Source: Bacteroidales bacterium
GTDB lineage: Bacteria; Bacteroidota; Bacteroidia; Bacteroidales; UBA12077
Direction of reading: 5' to 3'
Length of the DNA: 6,874 bases
NCBI GenBank assembly: GCA_030643125.1
Contig: DAOWML010000127.1
Location: 1-6,874 of the forward strand
Part shown: one piece after another, positions 1 to 5,585 of the stretch
Position numbering within the stretch: position 1 is the first letter of the stretch
How the letters are laid out: each line of letters opens with the position of its first letter
Translations under genes and position numbers: made by a program
The notes under the pieces: model-generated
Seen by the model: only the letters and a program-made list of their open reading frames with translations
The model's database searches: none
Told to the model about the DNA's origin: nothing

Positions 1-1120
1 AGCAATACAGGTTTTTACTGTTGCAGCCGAAGAGTCGAAACGATTGCCTAAAGAATATTTTTCCATAGATTGGACTCCTGCAGGGGAAGGGAAGGAAGGT
101 TTAGTTAAATATTTCCCTGTTGGATTAATTGCAGGAATTGCGCCTTTCAATTTTCCATTGAATCTGGCAGTACATAAAATTGCCCCGGCTATTGCTGCTG
201 GTAACCCAATAATTGTAAAACCAGCACGTTCAACGCCTTTGTCTGTATTAGAACTGGCTAAAATAATTGATAATACTGATTTGCCAAAAGGAGCTTTTTC
301 AGTTCTTCCTATGGATCGGGAAGCTGGAAATCAATTAGTTACAGATGATAGAATTCAAATGCTTTCATTTACAGGATCGCCTGCTGTTGGTTGGAAAATG
401 AAAGCAAATGCAGGTAAAAAGAAAATTGTACTGGAGTTAGGTGGTAATGCGGGTGTAATTGTTTCAAATCAAGCCGATATTGATCTGGCTGTTAAAAAGT
501 GTTTAGTTGGAGGTTTTGCATATTCAGGACAGGTTTGTATTCATGTACAAAGAATATATGTTCAGGAAAGTATTTTCGAAAAGTTTGTGGACAAATTTAT
601 AAAAGGAACAAAAAAATTAAAATTTGGTGCACCTGATGATCCCTCAACTGATATATCTGTTATGATTGATGAGGCGAATGCGTTGCGTGTTGAGGAATGG
701 GTAAATGAGGCCGTTAAAGATGGAGCTGAAGTTTTGTTTGGTGGAAAAAGAAATGAGACATACTTTGAACCAACTATTATTACAAATACAAAAAACGAAA
801 TGAAAGTTTGCTCACTGGAAGTATTTGGACCTGTTGTTACAATCGAAAAATACACTAACTTTAGTGATGCTGTTAAAAATGTTAATGATTCAGAATATGG
901 ATTACAGGCTGGTGTTTTTACCAATGGAATTGATGAAATGAATCAGGCATATAATGAGCTGGAAGTTGGAGGCGTAATTGTTAATGATGTACCTACTTTT
1001 AGAGTGGACCATATGCCTTATGGCGGAATAAAAAATTCAGGTTTTGGCAGAGAAGGTGTAAAATATTCCATTTTTGAAATGTTGGAACCCAAATTGTTAG
1101 TAAAAAATACAGGATATTAG
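1..1120 (+). CDS. NAD(P)-dependent aldehyde dehydrogenase, 5'-truncated by the window edge
   Basis: An ALDH-superfamily enzyme that oxidises an aldehyde to the acid with NAD(P)+ in the cytosol. The frame is open from base 2, so the true start lies upstream. About 372 residues are visible, and roughly 100 N-terminal residues are missing compared with the usual 460-490. A TTG at 44 is not a credible start, because family-like sequence (AAEESKRLPKEYF) runs through it. Counting from that TTG codon, the cofactor-domain PVGLIAGIAPFNFPLN is at 26-41, the VKP motif at 58-60, FTGS at 109-112, the general-base Glu of LELGG at 131 (GAG, 434-436) and the catalytic Cys of GQVC at 165 (TGT, 536-538). EVFGPV and the C-terminal PYGGIKNSGFGREG follow, so the catalytic set is intact. 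The GQVCI.VQRIYV stretch resembles lactaldehyde/glyceraldehyde-3-phosphate-type ALDHs, but the substrate cannot be assigned. The stop is followed by a repeat-rich 92-bp gap. Confidence 0.95.
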   Translation, partial: AIQVFTVAAEESKRLPKEYFSIDWTPAGEGKEGLVKYFPVGLIAGIAPFNFPLNLAVHKIAPAIAAGNPIIVKPARSTPLSVLELAKIIDNTDLPKGAFSVLPMDREAGNQLVTDDRIQMLSFTGSPAVGWKMKANAGKKKIVLELGGNAGVIVSNQADIDLAVKKCLVGGFAYSGQVCIHVQRIYVQESIFEKFVDKFIKGTKKLKFGAPDDPSTDISVMIDEANALRVEEWVNEAVKDGAEVLFGGKRNETYFEPTIITNTKNEMKVCSLEVFGPVVTIEKYTNFSDAVKNVNDSEYGLQAGVFTNGIDEMNQAYNELEVGGVIVNDVPTFRVDHMPYGGIKNSGFGREGVKYSIFEMLEPKLLVKNTGY

Positions 1121-1136
1121 GATTTAAATACTTAAA

Positions 1137-1207
1137 GTGAACTAAAATTAAAACTTTAGACATTTTAGGCATTTTAAATTTTAGACATTTTAAATTTTAG
1201 GCATTAA
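1137..1207. repeat. Degenerate tandem TTTTAG(A/G)CATTTT intergenic repeat
   Basis: Fills most of the gap between the aldehyde dehydrogenase and LysE-type genes. The core TTTAG(A/G)CATT occurs four times, beginning at 1155, 1164, 1180 and 1196, with the variable base alternating A, G, A, G. The last two copies form adjacent 16-bp units (1176-1191 and 1192-1207). The block opens with tgaactaaaattaaaa, which resembles the start of the pth downstream region at 4924. The same core recurs there in both orientations. It looks like a dispersed non-coding repeat family; no function can be read from the sequence. Confidence 0.6.
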
Positions 1208-1212
1208 TTATC

Positions 1213-1839
1213 GTGGGAGTAGAATTTTTAATAAAAGGACTTATTGTTGGATTTTTAGCTTCGATACCATTAGGACCCGTTGGTGTTTTATGTATTCAAC
1301 GAACAATAAATAAGGGAAGGTATTCTGGTTTAATATCAGGAATGGGAGCAGCAACTGTTGATATGTTTTTTGCATTAGTTGCAGCCTTAGGATTAACATA
1401 TATTATTAATTTTATTGAAGAAAAACAGTTTTTTATTCAATTGATAGGTGGAGGTATTTTAATATTACTGGGAGCTAAAATCTTTAATACAAACCCAATA
1501 AAGCAAATTCGAAAACACAGAAGAAAAAAAAATAAACTTATCGAAGATTATTTGTCTGTGTTATTTCTCACTTTGTCAAATCCTTTAGCGGTATTTCTCT
1601 TCATAGCAGCATTTGCAGGTATTGGGATGGTTACTTCTAATGACAGTTCTTTAAAATCTTCTCTAATTGTTTTAGGTGTATTTTTAGGCGCAACATTATG
1701 GTGGTCAACTCTTACTTTTTTAATTGATTTTTTCAGAAAACACTTTCGTTTAAAACAGTTATGGTGGATAAATAAAATAGCAGGGATATTAATTATCGTT
1801 TTTGGTGTTGTAGCTATGTTGTCCGTCTTTTTTAAATAG
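1213..1839 (+). CDS. LysE/RhtB-family exporter (putative amino-acid efflux protein)
   Basis: A 208-residue inner-membrane protein of the LysE translocator family, whose members export amino acids or related small solutes by a proton- or cation-coupled mechanism. Six hydrophobic segments are visible at about 5-27, 38-65, 72-90, 115-138, 148-172 and 187-207. A basic cytoplasmic loop (IRKHRRKKNK, 99-108) lies between the third and fourth. Family features include IPLGPVG at 18-24, GMGAATVD at 43-50 and SNPLAV at 122-127. The start is GTG at 1213: an in-frame TAG at 1198-1200 leaves only five codons upstream, none of them ATG, GTG or TTG, and the first helix begins almost immediately. No Shine-Dalgarno is seen. 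It ends 40 bp before engB on the same strand, so co-transcription is plausible. The substrate is unknown; LysE-like proteins also include cadmium and nickel exporters. Confidence 0.88.
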   Translation: MGVEFLIKGLIVGFLASIPLGPVGVLCIQRTINKGRYSGLISGMGAATVDMFFALVAALGLTYIINFIEEKQFFIQLIGGGILILLGAKIFNTNPIKQIRKHRRKKNKLIEDYLSVLFLTLSNPLAVFLFIAAFAGIGMVTSNDSSLKSSLIVLGVFLGATLWWSTLTFLIDFFRKHFRLKQLWWINKIAGILIIVFGVVAMLSVFFK

Positions 1840-1879
1840 GGACTTTCATTTGTAATTTGGACTTTAAAAATTATTTATA

Positions 1880-2482
1880 ATGGAAATAAAATCAGCAGAG
1901 TTTGTTTCAAGTTATGTGAGTTATAAAGATTGCCCAAAGACACAAGTGCCGGAACATGCATTTGTTGGCAGATCAAATGTGGGAAAATCTTCATTGATTA
2001 ATATGTTATTTGAAAAGAAAAAGCTTGCTAAAACTTCGCGAAGCCCTGGTAAAACACAATTAATAAATCAGTTCATAATAAATGATAGTTGGTACTTAGT
2101 TGACCTTCCTGGTTATGGATATGCCAAAGTAGCAAAATCAATGCGCAAAGATTTTAATAAGCTTATAAATGAGTATGCCTTAAACAGAGAAAACCTGATG
2201 TGTCTTTTTGTTTTGCTAGATTCAAGGCATGAACCACAAAAAAACGATTTAGGTTTTATGCGTTGGCTAGGAGAAAAACAAATTCCTTTTGCAATGGTTT
2301 TTACTAAAGCAGACAAGCTTTCGAGTTCTGCTATCAATAAAAATATTAAAAATTATAAAAAGGAAATGTTGAAAGAGTGGGAAACCTTACCTGATATATT
2401 TGTGACATCTGCCGAACAAAAAAAAGGGAAGGTGGAAATCCTTGATTATATTGGTAGAATAAATGATACGGTAAAATTTTAA
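1880..2482 (+). CDS. engB: Ribosome-biogenesis GTP-binding protein EngB/YsxC/YihA
   Basis: A TRAFAC-class GTPase needed for late assembly of the 50S ribosomal subunit; it is essential in several bacteria. The 200 residues are full length for the family (about 195-215). All G motifs are present: G1 P-loop GRSNVGKSS at 30-38, the G2 region SRSPGKTQ at 53-60, G3 DLPGYG at 75-80, G4 TKAD at 142-145 and G5 SAE at 177-179. YAKVAK (81-86), directly after G3, is typical of EngB and separates it from Era and Der. The ATG at 1880 puts the usual short N-terminal strand (EIKSAEFVSSY) before the P-loop. It lies 40 bp downstream of the LysE-type gene, and a gap with a likely promoter separates it from prs. 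Its place near rplY, pth and an S4-domain gene fits a translation-related neighbourhood. Confidence 0.97.
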   Translation: MEIKSAEFVSSYVSYKDCPKTQVPEHAFVGRSNVGKSSLINMLFEKKKLAKTSRSPGKTQLINQFIINDSWYLVDLPGYGYAKVAKSMRKDFNKLINEYALNRENLMCLFVLLDSRHEPQKNDLGFMRWLGEKQIPFAMVFTKADKLSSSAINKNIKNYKKEMLKEWETLPDIFVTSAEQKKGKVEILDYIGRINDTVKF

Positions 2483-2501
2483 ATCCATTCGGCAAATTTC
2501 C

Positions 2502-2545
2502 TCGCAAAGACAATGAAAAATAGAATGATATTTTTAACTTTGCGA
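2502..2545. repeat. Inverted repeat upstream of prs
   Basis: tcgcaaag at 2502-2509 and its exact reverse complement ctttgcga at 2538-2545 are separated by 28 AT-rich bases. The right arm overlaps the proposed -7 box of the prs promoter. The arms resemble the CTCGCAAAGAC/CTTTGCG intergenic repeat common in Bacteroidota genomes (recalled, not checked), so this may be a worn repeat copy rather than an operator. Confidence 0.4.
2535..2542 (+). promoter_or_regulatory. Putative Bacteroidota-type -7 box for prs
   Basis: TAACTTTG matches the TAnnTTTG -7 consensus of the Bacteroidota primary sigma factor and is followed by C, as is common. Transcription starting shortly after it would give a leader of roughly 30-40 nt before the prs ATG at 2583. 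No clear TTG/TTTG -33 element is seen at the expected spacing, which limits confidence. The box lies within the right arm of an inverted repeat. Confidence 0.45.
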
Positions 2546-2582
2546 ATCCAAAAAGAATTATAAATATTGAAAATTAGAAACA

Positions 2583-3521
2583 ATGAGTGTTCAGCCTCCA
2601 ATTAAGCTTTTTTCAGGAACGAAATCTCGTTATATTGCAGAAAAAATTGCAAAGGAGTATGGTATTGAATTAGGTAGTACTGCATTTATTGAATTTAGTG
2701 ATGGTGAATTCCAAACTTCTTACGAAGAAACTGTTCGTGGGTCCTATGTTTTTATTATTCAATCTACATTTCCTCCGGCAGATAATTTAATGGAGCTCTT
2801 GTTTATGATTGATGCAGCGAAACGGGCATCAGCATATAAAGTTGTGGCGGTAATGCCATATTTTGGTTTTGCACGTCAGGACAGGAAAGATAAACCACGA
2901 GTTTCAATTGGGGCTAAATTAGTTGCTAATTTGCTTATTGCTGCCGGGGTTGATCGCATAATGACATTAGATTTACATGCCGACCAGATTCAGGGATTTT
3001 TTGATGTGCCTGTTGACCATCTTTATGCATCATCTATATTTGTACCATATATTAAGAGTTTAAATATTGAGAATTTGGTTATTGCAGCTCCTGATATGGG
3101 TGGAACAAAAAGAGCAAATGCATACTCGAAATTTTTAGAAACACCAATGGTGATTTGTCATAAATCAAGAAAAAAAGCAAATGTTATCGGTGAACTTACA
3201 GTAATTGGTGATGTTGAAGGTAAAAATGTGGTTATTCTTGACGATATGATTGATACAGCCGGTACTATTACCAAAGCAGCTGACATGATGATGGAGAAGG
3301 GAGCTTTAAGTGTTAGGGTTATTGCTACACATGCAGTTTTATCCGGCCCTGCATACGAAAGGATTAATGATTCGAAAATAACAGAAGTTGTTGTTACAGA
3401 TTCATTACCAATAAAACCTATATCAGATAAAATAAAAGTTCTTTCTATAGCAGATGTTTTTGCTGATGTAATTAATAAAGTATATAATTATCAGTCGATA
3501 AGTTCGAATTTTATAGTTTAA
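2583..3521 (+). CDS. prs: Ribose-phosphate pyrophosphokinase (PRPP synthetase)
   Basis: Transfers the pyrophosphoryl group of ATP to ribose 5-phosphate to make PRPP, the precursor for purine, pyrimidine, histidine, tryptophan and NAD synthesis; cytosolic. The 312 residues are the usual length for a class I enzyme (about 310-320). Visible elements are FSDGEFQ at 38-44, the catalytic flexible loop region YFGFARQDRK at 93-102, the metal/ATP signature DLHADQIQGFF at 130-140, the ribose-phosphate loop DMGGTKRA at 171-178 and the PRPP-binding loop VVILDDMIDTAGTI at 216-229 with its paired Asp. The C-terminal SLPI motif is at 274-277. Translation starts at the ATG at 2583 behind an A-rich leader (aattagaaaca) with no Shine-Dalgarno. 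It precedes rplY and pth, an order recurrent in bacteria. Nothing suggests damage. Confidence 0.98.
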   Translation: MSVQPPIKLFSGTKSRYIAEKIAKEYGIELGSTAFIEFSDGEFQTSYEETVRGSYVFIIQSTFPPADNLMELLFMIDAAKRASAYKVVAVMPYFGFARQDRKDKPRVSIGAKLVANLLIAAGVDRIMTLDLHADQIQGFFDVPVDHLYASSIFVPYIKSLNIENLVIAAPDMGGTKRANAYSKFLETPMVICHKSRKKANVIGELTVIGDVEGKNVVILDDMIDTAGTITKAADMMMEKGALSVRVIATHAVLSGPAYERINDSKITEVVVTDSLPIKPISDKIKVLSIADVFADVINKVYNYQSISSNFIV

Positions 3522-3526
3522 TAATA

Positions 3527-3534
3527 TATATTTG
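3527..3534 (+). promoter_or_regulatory. Putative Bacteroidota-type -7 box for rplY-pth
   Basis: TATATTTG matches TAnnTTTG, is followed by C, and begins six bases after the prs stop codon. TTCG at 3503-3506, 20 bases upstream, is only a near match to a TTTG -33 element. Use of this promoter would give rplY its own transcript with a leader of roughly 90-95 nt and partly uncouple it from prs. Confidence 0.4.
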
Positions 3535-3634
3535 CACACCAAAATATTAAAGCATATTGTAAAAAAGTGTGATGGGGAATAAGAAGCTTTTGAAATTTTA
3601 GTATTATTCTGAGTAGCACATAATTAGAAAATAA

Positions 3635-4324
3635 ATGAAAACAGTTGAAGTAAAAGCTAGCTTAAGAGAAGCAGTAGGAAAATCGAATTCTAAAAATTTA
3701 AGAAAACAAGAACAGATACCTTGCGTACTGTATGGTAACGGGAAAAATGTTCATTTTCATACTCATGAGAATTCTTTCAAAGAAATAGTTTATACACCAA
3801 ATGCATATCTTGTAAATATTGATGTTGATAGTAAAACATATCAAGCAGTATTACGAGATATTCAGTTTCATCCGGTAAGTGATAAAATTATTCATGCAGA
3901 TTTTTTCCAGGTTGATGAAAAAGTACCTGTTTGGATTAAAATGCCGGTTATATTAGAAGGATCTGCAATAGGTGTTTTAAATGGTGGCAGATTAGTTCAA
4001 AAGATGAGAAAGGTTAAAGTTATCGGATTAGCAAGTGCTTTACCTGATGAAATAAAAGTTGATATTAGTGATTTGGCAATTGGACAATCTATTAAGGTTG
4101 CTGACCTTAAAATTGATGGACTTGAATTGCTAGAGCCTGAAAACGCTGTTTTAGTAATTGTTAAAACTGCTCGTGCTGTAGTAGTTGAAGAAGTAGAAGG
4201 TGAAGAAGGTGAAGAAGGAGTTGAAGGTGAAGAAGGAGCTGAAGGAGAAGAAGGTGCTAAAGGAGAAGCTGCTGCTTCAGAAAAAAGTGGTGATGCTGCT
4301 CATGCAAAAGAAGCTGCTAAATAG
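3635..4324 (+). CDS. rplY: 50S ribosomal protein L25, long CTC/TL5 type
   Basis: Binds 5S rRNA in the central protuberance of the 50S subunit; CTC-type homologues are also known as general stress proteins. The 229 residues cover the N-terminal 5S rRNA-binding beta domain (about 1-95, with CVLYGNGKN at 30-38 and HADFFQV at 87-93). The C-terminal TL5 beta domain follows (about 98-183, with GVLNGGRL at 113-120 and LPDEIKVDISDL at 136-147). Beyond that is an acidic, low-complexity tail (184-229) rich in Glu, Gly and Ala. The tail holds EGEEGV/EGEEGA units and has probably varied by repeat slippage. The ATG at 3635 is preceded by A-rich aattagaaaataa. It lies 113 bp after prs, with its own putative promoter, and 30 bp before pth, so it is probably co-transcribed with pth. 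The length is normal for tailed L25 proteins of this phylum. Confidence 0.96.
   Translation: MKTVEVKASLREAVGKSNSKNLRKQEQIPCVLYGNGKNVHFHTHENSFKEIVYTPNAYLVNIDVDSKTYQAVLRDIQFHPVSDKIIHADFFQVDEKVPVWIKMPVILEGSAIGVLNGGRLVQKMRKVKVIGLASALPDEIKVDISDLAIGQSIKVADLKIDGLELLEPENAVLVIVKTARAVVVEEVEGEEGEEGVEGEEGAEGEEGAKGEAAASEKSGDAAHAKEAAK
4205..4276 (+). repeat. 18-bp tandem repeat inside the rplY tail
   Basis: Four consecutive 18-bp units at 4205-4222, 4223-4240, 4241-4258 and 4259-4276 encode EGEEGV, EGEEGA, EGEEGA and the diverged KGEAAA. The first two units differ at a single base (gtt versus gct at the last codon). A partial extra EGE precedes the block. The period is a multiple of three, so copy-number change would keep the frame and only lengthen or shorten the acidic tail of L25. 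Confidence 0.75.
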
Positions 4325-4354
4325 TATTTAAAATAATTTAAACAGATAATTGGT

Positions 4355-4921
4355 TTGAAATACCTTATTGTCGGTTTAGGAAATATTGGAAGTGAGTATA
4401 TAAATACTCGACATAATATTGGTTTTAAAATATTGGATGCATTAGCTAATGCATCCAATATTTCTTTTCATGACCGACGTTATGCTTTTCGTGCTGAATA
4501 TAAATACAAGGGAAGAACTTTTGTCCTTATTAAGCCAACCACATTTATGAATCTGAGTGGTAAAGCTGTAAACTACTGGTTACAAAAAGAAAAACTTCAT
4601 ACGGAAAAATTATTGGTTTTAGTTGATGATGTTGCCTTACCTTTTGGAGCTTTAAGATTACGCCCCAAAGGAGCCGATGCAGGCCATAATGGATTAAAAG
4701 ATATAAACCTTGCTTTGGGGCATCAGAACTATGCCCGATTACGATTCGGTATCGGAAATGATTATCCTAAAGGAGCACAGTCGCATTATGTTTTAAGCTC
4801 CTGGACTGATGAAAATAAAGAAAAACTTCCTGATAAAATTGATTTGGCAATTGAAATAATTAAAAGTTTTGGAACTGTTGGAGTTGCCAATACAATGAAT
4901 GAGTTTAATAACAAATTTTAA
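4355..4921 (+). CDS. pth: Peptidyl-tRNA hydrolase
   Basis: Cleaves the ester bond of peptidyl-tRNAs that drop off the ribosome, recycling tRNA; essential and cytosolic. The 188 residues match the bacterial Pth1 length. Key residues are present: N10 and the catalytic H20 in NTRHNIGF, the TFMNLSGKAV motif at 63-72 (N66), DDVALPFGALRLR at 91-103 with D91, GADAGHNGLKDI at 106-117 (N112) and the substrate-facing LRFGIG at 129-134. The usual GLGNPG is GLGNIG here, which I recall as common in Bacteroidota and not a defect. The start is TTG at 4355: it gives the canonical MKYLIVGLGN N-terminus and no ATG lies close by in frame. It follows rplY by 30 bp and is probably in the same transcript. A perfect 36-bp palindrome sits inside the coding sequence at 4428-4463. 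Confidence 0.96.
   Translation: MKYLIVGLGNIGSEYINTRHNIGFKILDALANASNISFHDRRYAFRAEYKYKGRTFVLIKPTTFMNLSGKAVNYWLQKEKLHTEKLLVLVDDVALPFGALRLRPKGADAGHNGLKDINLALGHQNYARLRFGIGNDYPKGAQSHYVLSSWTDENKEKLPDKIDLAIEIIKSFGTVGVANTMNEFNNKF
4428..4463. repeat. Perfect 36-bp palindrome within pth
   Basis: The arm aaatattggatgcattag (4428-4445) is followed directly, with no spacer, by its exact reverse complement (4446-4463). The symmetry breaks at the next pair (A4427 against C4464). It encodes Pth residues 26-36 (ILDALANASNI) plus flanking codon bases, without disturbing the reading frame or the expected protein sequence. It could form a cruciform in DNA or a long hairpin in the mRNA near the start of the gene. 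Confidence 0.9.
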
Positions 4922-4923
4922 AA

Positions 4924-4977
4924 TGAGCTAAAATAAATTAAAATGCCTAAAATGTTTAACAAGTATTTTAGGCAATT
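4924..4977. repeat. TTTTAGGCA-family inverted repeat downstream of pth
   Basis: tgcctaaaat at 4944-4953 and attttaggca at 4965-4974 form a 10-bp inverted repeat. Four weaker inner pairs extend it, leaving a 3-nt loop. The left part shares an 18-base match, in inverted orientation, with the block after the aldehyde dehydrogenase gene (acattttaggcattttaa at 1169). The segment starts three bases after the pth stop with tgagctaaaat, parallel to tgaactaaaat at 1138. No T-run follows the hairpin, so I call it a dispersed repeat rather than an intrinsic terminator. Confidence 0.55.
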
Positions 4978-5028
4978 AAAATTTGAGTCATTCATAAGTA
5001 TTTTTAAATTTTATATTGCCATTTTATT

Positions 5029-5415
5029 ATGGAACACGAAGAAAACTTGCGTATAGATAAATGGCTATGGGCTGTTCGGATTTTTAAAACAAGAAGTCAG
5101 GCTTCGGAAGCTTGCAAAAAAGGACGTATACTAATTGATGATGTTCAGGTAAAACCTTCTCGTGTTTTAAGAATTGGAGAAATTATTTTTATTAAACGCC
5201 CTCCTGTTACATATCAGTTCAAGGTTAAAGGATTGTTAGGTAAAAGGCAGTCTGCTAAAGTTGTAGCAGATTATGTCGAAGATATTACACCTGAAGAGGA
5301 AAAACTAAAACTGGATATAAAAAGATTTACAGGTTTTGAGATACGTGATAAGAGAGTTGGTCGACCAACAAAAAAAGAACGCAGGTTAATTGACGATTTA
5401 AAAAGAAAAATTTAA
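5029..5415 (+). CDS. hslR: S4-domain RNA-binding protein, Hsp15 (HslR)-like
   Basis: A 128-residue cytosolic RNA-binding protein. An S4 domain spans about residues 8-52 (RIDKWLWAVRIFKTR at 8-22, then RILIDDVQVKPSRVLRIG at 33-50). After a short beta region comes a basic tail with GRPTKKERR at 111-119, matching the RPDKKERR-type tail of E. coli Hsp15 (about 133 aa). In E. coli, Hsp15 binds free 50S subunits carrying peptidyl-tRNA, and the related Firmicutes RqcP acts in ribosome quality control. A similar role here is inferred from homology and the place after pth, another enzyme dealing with peptidyl-tRNA. The ATG at 5029 has an AT-rich leader without a Shine-Dalgarno. It is 107 bp from pth; a terminator-less hairpin repeat lies between, so shared transcription is possible. 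The symbol reflects family resemblance. Confidence 0.88.
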   Translation: MEHEENLRIDKWLWAVRIFKTRSQASEACKKGRILIDDVQVKPSRVLRIGEIIFIKRPPVTYQFKVKGLLGKRQSAKVVADYVEDITPEEEKLKLDIKRFTGFEIRDKRVGRPTKKERRLIDDLKRKI

Positions 5416-5472
5416 TACGATGTTTTAAATTTGATATGACTTATTTTATAAACAGGATTGTTGGATATTTGA

Positions 5473-5520
5473 AATAATGGAAATTTAAATTCCATGTTTC
5501 CAATATTCCATTATTCCAAT
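5473..5520. repeat. 8-bp ATTCCA tandem repeat with an inverted copy
   Basis: Four consecutive 8-bp units (attccatg, tttccaat, attccatt, attccaat) occupy 5489-5520. The upstream aataatggaa at 5473-5482 is the exact reverse complement of 5506-5515, so the segment can fold on itself. It lies in the 170-bp gap between the S4-domain gene and the DUF4924 gene. The rest of that gap is AT-rich, and I see no gene in it. Confidence 0.6.
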
Positions 5521-5585
5521 TGTTTGTTAAAACATAATTAAAAGTATTTATATCAGTTTTAGAATTAAACCAAAGTTAATTGTTT

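Noticed and set aside
562..924. Minus-strand open frame inside the aldehyde dehydrogenase gene
   Set aside because: It lies wholly antisense to a well-conserved coding region, shows no recognisable family and has a low-complexity Ser/Phe-rich translation typical of the reverse of an AT-rich gene.
2113..2337. Minus-strand open frame inside engB
   Set aside because: Antisense to the conserved GTPase domain, with no family match or separate start signals.
4381..4463. Repeated AATATTGG motif at the start of pth
   Set aside because: Copies at 4382 and 4415 come from the conserved protein motifs GNIG and HNIG; only the palindrome copies at 4429 and 4455 need another explanation.
4944..4974. Hairpin after pth as an intrinsic terminator
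   Set aside because: The stem is good but no T-run follows on the + strand (aattaaaattt), so termination is not supported.
5426..5433. TAAATTTG as a promoter -7 box for the DUF4924 gene
   Set aside because: It matches TAnnTTTG, but no -33 element is visible, it sits 11 bp after the previous stop and about 150 nt from the start codon; such AT-rich matches arise easily by chance.
5571..5578. Minus-strand TAACTTTG box upstream of the DUF4924 gene
   Set aside because: It would drive transcription antisense into the upstream S4-domain gene, where no minus-strand gene exists.
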